This document shows, piece after piece, positions 58,773-64,000 of a stretch of DNA of 64,000 bases. Location: positions 67,475 to 131,474 of the forward strand of contig DIPM01000010.1 in NCBI GenBank assembly GCA_002427105.1, read 5' to 3'. The DNA is from Marinilabiliaceae bacterium UBA5488. GTDB lineage: Bacteria; Bacteroidota; Bacteroidia; Bacteroidales; Marinilabiliaceae. Position numbers and translations under genes: made by a program. Each line of letters begins with the position of its first letter. Within the stretch, counting starts at the first letter, position 1. The notes below the pieces were generated by a model. It was not told the DNA's origin, searched no databases, and saw only the letters and a program-made list of their open reading frames with translations.

Positions 58773-60074
58773 TTACTTTGAAACAAAGTAATAGTGTGAA
58801 CCGAATCTCTCAAAGGCCGCTCTGTCGAGCATCTCTCTGTGGTCGGGGTGGGCAACTTTGATAATTTGACGTGCACGCTCCTGTAAGGTTTTTCCATAAA
58901 GGTTAACTGCGCCATATTCGGTTACCAACCAGTGCATATTAGCGCGTGTTGTAACCACACCGGCTCCTTCCATAAGGGTTGGGGTAATCTTTGACACTCC
59001 TTTTGAGGTTACCGATGGCATGGCGATAATTGGCTTACCACCTTCCGAGTGACTTGCTCCGCGGATAAAATCAATTTGTCCTCCTACGCCTGAGTAGTGA
59101 GTTGTGCCGATGGAGTCGGCGCAAACTTGTCCTGTAAGGTCAACCGACAGGGCTGAGTTGATGGCTGTTACTTTTTTGTTTTTACGAATCACGTGAATCC
59201 CGTTGGTATGAGCCACGTCCATCATTGCAACCATTGGGTTGTCATCAATAAAGTCGTAAAGAGCCTGTGAGCCCATCAAAAAGGATGCGACCATCTTGCC
59301 TTTGTCAATCTGCTTTTGGCTGCCGTTAACAACGCCTTTTTCTACTAAGGGAAGAATTCCGTCTGAGAACATTTCGGTGTGAACTCCCAGATTCTTGTGA
59401 TTTCCTAATTCAGCAAGTACTGCATTTGGAATACCGCCAATACCCATTTGAAGACAGGCTCCGTCTTCAACTAGTTGAGCCACATTGTATCCGATTTTCT
59501 TTTCAAGGTCGGAGAGAGCTGAATTGTTGTGAATATAAAGCGACTCATCATGCTCAACAAAGTAGTCGATCATGCTGGCAGGGAACATGGCATCGCCAAA
59601 TGCACGAGGAACATTTTTGTTGACCTGGGCAATTACTGTGTCGGCATTTTCAATAGCCGCGATTGTAGCATCAACAGATGTACCCAGGGATACATAGCCA
59701 TGCTTGTCGGGCGGCGAAACCTGAACCATAGCAACATTTACCTTCAGATAGCCTTCACGGATAAGCTTTTGGGTTTCGCTAAGAAAAATCGGAATATAAT
59801 CAGCGTATCCTGCCTGAGTGGCTTTTCTCACGTTGGCTCCAACAAAGAAGGATTCAAGCTGGAAGATGCCTTCAAATTCAGCTTCTGCATAAGGTGCTGC
59901 ACCTTCAGTGTGTATATGCTGAATTTTTACATTCTTGAGTTCCTTGTTACGTCCCCTCTCTACCATGGCTCTGATAAGTGCCCATGGGGTTACTGCAACG
60001 CTGCTCATGTGAACACGATCACCTGATTTGATAACCTTTACCGCCTCTTCGGCTGTGACTGTCTTGTAGCCCAT
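58773..60074 (-). CDS. Acetyl-CoA hydrolase / CoA-transferase family protein
   Basis: A 433-residue enzyme that moves CoA between acyl groups such as acetate, propionate, butyrate or 4-hydroxybutyrate. The catalytic glutamate is Glu234 in GVHTEMFSDGILPLVEKGVV. Other family stretches are CLQMGIGGIPNAVLAELGNH, IHVIRKNKKVTAINSALSVD and DFIRGASHSEGGKPIIAMPS. It differs from propionate CoA-transferases in its conserved ends. The preferred substrate is not readable. It stands alone behind the strong terminator at 58715-58760, with CAAAATTA at 60159-60166 as a possible reverse-strand -7 element. Confidence 0.88.
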   Translation of the reverse strand: MGYKTVTAEEAVKVIKSGDRVHMSSVAVTPWALIRAMVERGRNKELKNVKIQHIHTEGAAPYAEAEFEGIFQLESFFVGANVRKATQAGYADYIPIFLSETQKLIREGYLKVNVAMVQVSPPDKHGYVSLGTSVDATIAAIENADTVIAQVNKNVPRAFGDAMFPASMIDYFVEHDESLYIHNNSALSDLEKKIGYNVAQLVEDGACLQMGIGGIPNAVLAELGNHKNLGVHTEMFSDGILPLVEKGVVNGSQKQIDKGKMVASFLMGSQALYDFIDDNPMVAMMDVAHTNGIHVIRKNKKVTAINSALSVDLTGQVCADSIGTTHYSGVGGQIDFIRGASHSEGGKPIIAMPSVTSKGVSKITPTLMEGAGVVTTRANMHWLVTEYGAVNLYGKTLQERARQIIKVAHPDHREMLDRAAFERFGSHYYFVSK

Positions 60075-60158
60075 CTGTCCTAATTTTATATGTTTCTTGT
60101 TAATTATTCATTCTCTTGTCCCCTTATGCACTTAGCAGGACCTTGTTAAAATCGGGTG

Positions 60159-60190
60159 CAAAATTACTAATATTATCCCGATTCTTCAAT
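60159..60190 (-). promoter_or_regulatory. Candidate promoter of the CoA-transferase gene
   Basis: The minus strand shows TAATTTTG (60166-60159) with ATTG (60190-60187) 20 bp upstream as a weak -33. A start about 90 bases before the ATG would result. Confidence 0.35.
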
Positions 60191-60306
60191 ATGCAAAAAG
60201 CTGTTTAATAACTCTTTTTGTGCTAAAAGGCTGCAACTTTCGTCCTCGTTTCATTGTTTGTAATGCGTTAGAAGTTTTATAATTTATCTTATTAAACTTG
60301 AGAGAT

Positions 60307-60948
60307 ATGAAACAGCGACTTCAGGATTTGAGGAAAGACTTTGTTAAGGGTGAATTGTCCCTGGATAGTCTTGCTCCTGACCCCATCAAGCAACTTCAGA
60401 AGTGGCTTAGCGAGGCGATTGCCTCTGAAGAGCCTGAGCCCTCGGCTATGTCGCTGTCAACGGTCGCCGTGTCGGGTGCTCCGCGCTCGCGTATGGTTCT
60501 TTTAAAAGGGGTAGAGCAGGAGGGCTTGGTTTTTTACACTAATTATAACAGTGATAAAGGAAAGGAGTTGGCTCACAAGCCGATGGCAGCCGCACTGCTG
60601 TTCTGGCCTCAGCTGGAACGGCAAATAAGGGTGGAGGGAAGAGTGGAGAAGGTGGCAGCTGCCGTCTCTGATGAGTACTTCGCTACCCGTCCGCGCGAGA
60701 GCCGCATAGGGGCATGGGCTTCGCCGCAGAGCAGCCTTATTGAGAGTTACGACAAGCTAAGGCAGGCCTGGCTTGAATATAGCACTAAGTTTGAGGATGA
60801 GGTCATACCCCGTCCGGCGCATTGGGGAGGTTATCTTATCCGGCCTGAGAGCTTTGAATTTTGGCAGGGTCGTCCCGGACGGTTACACCAGCGTTTCAGA
60901 TATCGCAAGGAGGGAAGCTTGTGGACGATAGATATTTTGGCTCCTTAA
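60307..60948 (+). CDS. pdxH: Pyridoxamine 5'-phosphate oxidase
   Basis: A 213-residue FMN enzyme that makes pyridoxal 5'-phosphate. An ATG at 60307 was preferred to the TTG at 60298. The start KQRLQDLRKDFVKGELSLDS aligns with other PdxH proteins. FMN and substrate motifs are RMVLLKGVEQEGLVFYTNYN, SDKGKELAHKPMAAALLFWP, RESRIGAWASPQSSLI and PAHWGGYLIRPESFEFWQGR. The C terminus (RKEGSLWTIDILAP) matches the conserved RLAP end. It is divergent from the CoA-transferase gene and stands alone. Confidence 0.96.
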   Translation: MKQRLQDLRKDFVKGELSLDSLAPDPIKQLQKWLSEAIASEEPEPSAMSLSTVAVSGAPRSRMVLLKGVEQEGLVFYTNYNSDKGKELAHKPMAAALLFWPQLERQIRVEGRVEKVAAAVSDEYFATRPRESRIGAWASPQSSLIESYDKLRQAWLEYSTKFEDEVIPRPAHWGGYLIRPESFEFWQGRPGRLHQRFRYRKEGSLWTIDILAP

Positions 60949-60975
60949 CTAGGCACGTTTGTTAGTTGAAGCATT

Positions 60976-61875
60976 TTAGCTTGTGAGTTCCCGGAAGATA
61001 TTCTCAAGCGACTGTTGCTTAAGGAACATTTCAAGTATCACAAGGTCATTGGCAACGGCAAACTTGAATAACTGAGGTCGTATATCTTCTGTAGCCTTAA
61101 TTATCCAACGATTGTTATCGGCTGTGGCAGAAACAAGCCCTGTTATGGATTGTAAATGACCCGGAGTAGTGGGGCGATCAAATGCAATTTCAATTACTGT
61201 CTCCGCATGGCTAAGGGTGTTGCCAAGCCTGTCGGGCCTTTCATCGGCTACAATGCGCCCCGCGCTGATAATTATCACCCTCTCGCATAAGGCCTTAACT
61301 TCCTGCATTATATGTGTTGACAGTAATATTGTTTTTGACTTACCCAGATTGCTGATAAGATCCCTTACTCCGCCAATCTGGTTGGGGTCGAGGCCCGAAG
61401 TGGGTTCGTCGAGTATCAGTACTTCAGGATCGGGCAGAAGCGCCTGAGCCAGTCCTACGCGCTGTCTGTATCCCTTCGACAGGGCAGCTACTTTCTTGTG
61501 GCGCTCAGGTCCCAGACCGGTCATCTCGATTACCTCTTCAATTCTTTGGCGGGCATTTGCTATTTTGTAAATGCCTGCTACGAAGCGCAGGTATTCGCTT
61601 ATGTACATCTCAGGGTAAAGCGGGTTGTGCTCGGGCAGGTAGCCCACCTTTCTGCGCGAATTACTTGAGTTGGAGCCAACATCGACGCCGCATACTTCGA
61701 CCATGCCTTCAGAGGGAGAGAGGTAAGAGGTAAGTATCTTCATCATCGTGGATTTTCCGGCTCCGTTGGGTCCCAGAAATCCCACCACTTCGCCGCTTTC
61801 CAAAGAGAAAGAAACCCTGTCGAGCGCTTTTTGCCGGCCGTAATATTTTGATACGTTTGTTACTCTTATAGACAT
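60976..61875 (-). CDS. gldA: ABC transporter ATP-binding protein GldA
   Basis: A 299-residue ABC ATPase of the GldA type, linked to gliding motility and the type IX secretion background in Bacteroidota. Motifs are Walker A GFLGPNGAGKSTMMKILTSY, signature ALSKGYRQRVGLAQALLPDP, Walker B EVLILDEPTSGLDPNQIGGV and the H-loop TILLSTHIMQEVKALCERVI. A C-terminal DUF4162-like region follows (TVIEIAFDRPTTP, LEMFLKQQSLENIFRELTS). The permease partners GldF/GldG are not in the window. T9SS sorting tails elsewhere in the window agree with this apparatus. Confidence 0.87.
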   Translation of the reverse strand: MSIRVTNVSKYYGRQKALDRVSFSLESGEVVGFLGPNGAGKSTMMKILTSYLSPSEGMVEVCGVDVGSNSSNSRRKVGYLPEHNPLYPEMYISEYLRFVAGIYKIANARQRIEEVIEMTGLGPERHKKVAALSKGYRQRVGLAQALLPDPEVLILDEPTSGLDPNQIGGVRDLISNLGKSKTILLSTHIMQEVKALCERVIIISAGRIVADERPDRLGNTLSHAETVIEIAFDRPTTPGHLQSITGLVSATADNNRWIIKATEDIRPQLFKFAVANDLVILEMFLKQQSLENIFRELTS

Positions 61876-61955
61876 AATAGCGAATAATTTTGCCTTAAAG
61901 TTATTAATTTTCAGATTAGCGGGATAAATTAGCAGCTTCTAATATCATTATTGCT

Positions 61956-63842
61956 ATGGATAAAGCGGGGAAATTGCCCTTATATTGTGAGTCTCTGTTT
62001 GAATATAAGAGAAATATGAGTCGTGCTGTGCCGGTGGGAAGTATTTTTATTGGCGGGGATAATCCGATTCGGCTGCAGTCGATGACAACAACAGATTCTC
62101 TCGATACGGAGGCAACGGCTAATCAATGCATCCGCATTGCTATGGCAGGTGGCGAGCTTGTGAGGATTACCACACAGGGGCGGCGGGAAGCGATAAATCT
62201 GGAGCCGATAAAAAAGTATATAAGCGACAAAGGTTTTGATATCCCGCTGGTTGCCGATATTCATTTTAACCCCAATGCCGCCCTGCTGGCAGCAGAACGG
62301 GTGGAAAAGGTACGTATCAACCCGGGTAATTTTGCCGACGGAGCCAAAAAGTTTAGCACTAAGGCTTTGAGCCCGGAGGAATATTTATCAGGTCTGGAAG
62401 AAATTGAAGCTAAGCTCTTACCCCTTTTGGATATTTGCCGCGATAACGGCACTGCCCTGCGCATAGGGGCGAATCACGGCAGTCTTTCGGATCGGATTAT
62501 GACCCGCTATGGCGACACCGCCCTGGGCATGGTCGAATCGTGTATGGAATTTTTACGGATTTGCCGTAAGGTGAATTTTGAGAATATCGTCCTAAGTATA
62601 AAGTCGAGCAATACCCGCGTGATGGTGCAGACTGTGCGCTTGCTTGCAGCCACTATGCGCTCGGAAAATATGAATTACCCTCTTCACCTTGGAGTTACTG
62701 AGGCGGGTAGCGGCGAAGACGGGCGTATTAAGTCGGCTGTCGGAATTGGGGCTCTTCTGGCCGACGGACTGGGAGATACTATTCGTGTATCGCTTACTGA
62801 AGAGCCGGAAGAGGAGATTCCTGTTGCCCGTCATTTAAAAGAGCTTATCGAAAAACGAGAAGGGCAGCCCGCCATTGCTCCCGTTGATTCATCCGCCTAT
62901 CATCCTTACGATTATGTTGAGCGGAAGTCTCATAAAGTAGGATTGTTTGGTGGAGGTCAAACAACAGCAGTTGTTATGGATCTGCGCGGCGGAAGAGGCA
63001 TTGCCGACTCAGCCTGTGTCTGTGAGGCAGTGATTACTGATAAACCGCTGACAAAATTGCCCTTATCATATAATAATCTTATTCAGATAATTCCCCACAA
63101 CAATATCGGCAAGGAGGCAGGCCCCAACTTCTGGCCGCTTTATGATGCAGAAGCCTTTATAAGTCATGCTTCTTCGGGCGAGCCGGCGGTGCTTTCACTA
63201 AGCTATGGCGACTTGGGAGCGAAGCTTATTAAGCGACTGAGAGAGGAAACGAACTGCGTGATATTATTGACCACAGAGCACGCGAACGGCCCGGCTGAGC
63301 AAAGAGCTTTCTTTTTGGCTATGGCGGCAGAAGGACTCACGCATCCGGTAATTATTCACCGGGAATATGCAGAAAACCACCTTGCTTCTTTGCAGATAGA
63401 GGCAGCTGCCGATACAGGTCTTTTGTTCCTTGACGGATTTGGAGATGGGCTGTCTGTCGCTGCGCCTGCAATAGGGTTTGCCTCATTGATAGAGCTCCAT
63501 TTTGGCATCTTGCAAGCCTCGCGCGTCCGCTTTTCCCGAACCGAGTATATCTCATGTCCGGGATGCGGCAGGACGCTTTTCGACCTTCAGACAACAACCA
63601 AACTGGTAAGGGCGAGGACTTCACATCTGAAAGGGCTAAAAATTGCCATTATGGGATGTATTGTCAATGGCATAGGAGAGATGGCTGATGCAGATTACGG
63701 TTATGTAGGCGCCGGTCCGGGCAAAATATCTCTCTACAAAAACAGAGAGCTTGTGCTAAGGGCTTTGCCGGCCGATGAAGCCGTTGAACGCCTCGTAGAA
63801 CTTATTAAAGAGGGAGGCGACTGGCGCGAGGAAGAAAGATGA
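61956..63842 (+). CDS. ispG: 4-hydroxy-3-methylbut-2-enyl diphosphate synthase, long form
   Basis: A 628-residue IspG/GcpE, the penultimate enzyme of the non-mevalonate isoprenoid pathway. The N-terminal TIM barrel shows VPVGSIFIGGDNPIRLQSMT, PLVADIHFNPNAALLAAERV and LRIGANHGSLSDRIMTRYGD. The C-terminal [4Fe-4S] domain has Cys534 and Cys537 in YISCPGCGRTLFDLQ and Cys568 in MGCIVNGIGEMADADYGY. It is about 250 residues longer than E. coli IspG because of an inserted middle domain (residues ~290-525), as in plants, chlamydiae and Bacteroidota. It is divergent from gldA, 80 bp apart. Confidence 0.96.
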   Translation: MDKAGKLPLYCESLFEYKRNMSRAVPVGSIFIGGDNPIRLQSMTTTDSLDTEATANQCIRIAMAGGELVRITTQGRREAINLEPIKKYISDKGFDIPLVADIHFNPNAALLAAERVEKVRINPGNFADGAKKFSTKALSPEEYLSGLEEIEAKLLPLLDICRDNGTALRIGANHGSLSDRIMTRYGDTALGMVESCMEFLRICRKVNFENIVLSIKSSNTRVMVQTVRLLAATMRSENMNYPLHLGVTEAGSGEDGRIKSAVGIGALLADGLGDTIRVSLTEEPEEEIPVARHLKELIEKREGQPAIAPVDSSAYHPYDYVERKSHKVGLFGGGQTTAVVMDLRGGRGIADSACVCEAVITDKPLTKLPLSYNNLIQIIPHNNIGKEAGPNFWPLYDAEAFISHASSGEPAVLSLSYGDLGAKLIKRLREETNCVILLTTEHANGPAEQRAFFLAMAAEGLTHPVIIHREYAENHLASLQIEAAADTGLLFLDGFGDGLSVAAPAIGFASLIELHFGILQASRVRFSRTEYISCPGCGRTLFDLQTTTKLVRARTSHLKGLKIAIMGCIVNGIGEMADADYGYVGAGPGKISLYKNRELVLRALPADEAVERLVELIKEGGDWREEER

Positions 63843-64000
63843 AACCGGGTTTTTCTGCTGTTCTTTATTAAGCCGGCAAACAATCCGGGAAGGATACCTC
63901 CCCTTATCCTCTGCCTTGCGCATTTGGAAATACCGACTTTTCAATTCAGCTTAGATACTTGATTTATAAATGCCTGCATTTTAAAGTGGTCGAATTCGAC

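Noticed and set aside
59529..60026. 165-codon plus-strand frame within the CoA-transferase gene
   Set aside because: Antisense shadow of a conserved gene; the translation has no signal, domain or family likeness.
63843..64000. Small minus-strand frame at the right window edge
   Set aside because: It overlaps the ispG 3' end, has no recognisable feature, and the 158-bp tail otherwise shows nothing.
1..64000. CRISPR arrays, tRNA or rRNA genes, prophage or intact insertion sequences
   Set aside because: None could be recognised; no spaced direct repeats of 25-40 bp, no cloverleaf or transposase frames were seen.

Overview
The window looks like a chromosomal segment of a member of the Bacteroidota, most likely a free-living or gut-type Bacteroidales/Marinilabiliales relative. 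The evidence is a SusC/SusD pair followed by surface lipoproteins, type IX secretion (T9SS) C-terminal sorting tails, a GldA-type ABC ATPase, a purH-mreBCD-mrdA-rodA cluster, a long IspG, weak Shine-Dalgarno sites, and several matches to the Bacteroidota promoter pattern (TTTG, about 20 bp, TAnnTTTG). The genus cannot be fixed from the sequence alone. No CRISPR array, rRNA, tRNA, prophage or intact insertion sequence was recognised.

Layout. 1-1,000: the 5' part of a catalase gene and a DUF454 membrane protein. 1,560-11,650: a polysaccharide utilisation locus (SusC, SusD, a surface glycan-binding protein, a 759-residue IPT/TIG lipoprotein and a GH26 beta-mannanase). 11,880-17,450: a region mixing live genes (WYL regulator, GyrI-like protein, BACON-GH5 glucanase, MFS transporter) with wreckage (two broken T9SS-tail genes and the last ~28 codons of a second GH26). 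17,480-23,560: a gene graveyard holding a DHFR C-terminal fragment, a frameshifted BspA-type leucine-rich repeat protein, a chimeric secreted/outer-membrane-barrel remnant, a frameshifted LuxR-type regulator, a frameshifted GNAT/N-acyl amino acid synthase-like gene, and toxin-antitoxin modules, one with a truncated toxin.

23,540-64,000 is mostly well-kept housekeeping DNA: thyA-folA, an endonuclease/exonuclease/phosphatase protein, two tandem rhomboid proteases, mutL, a YifB/ComM ATPase, ppa, a giant ABCG-like transporter, the mannonate/fructuronate genes (uxuA plus an SDR) divergent from an AraC regulator, metH-metF-recX, a second RelE/ParE-type toxin-antitoxin module bracketed by palindromic REP-like units, a YbhN-type membrane protein, a KamA-like radical SAM enzyme, the rod-shape/elongasome operon with purH, comF, mpl, a DUF4097 protein, an acetyl-CoA hydrolase/CoA-transferase, pdxH, gldA and ispG.

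How the genes fit together: the SusCD locus and its GH26 suggest capture and depolymerisation of a beta-mannan at the cell surface, the GH5 and MFS add hydrolysis and sugar uptake, and the mannonate branch funnels uronates into central metabolism. The most unusual parts are the decay zone at 11.9-23.6 kb, the palindromes around the toxin-antitoxin module at 44.2-45.1 kb, and the back-to-back promoters at 37.89-37.93 kb. No complete, clearly new multi-gene system was found. The graveyard preserves traces of at least six lost genes, and its small intact remainder (TA modules and an unknown secreted protein at 17,791-18,492) is where novelty is most likely.
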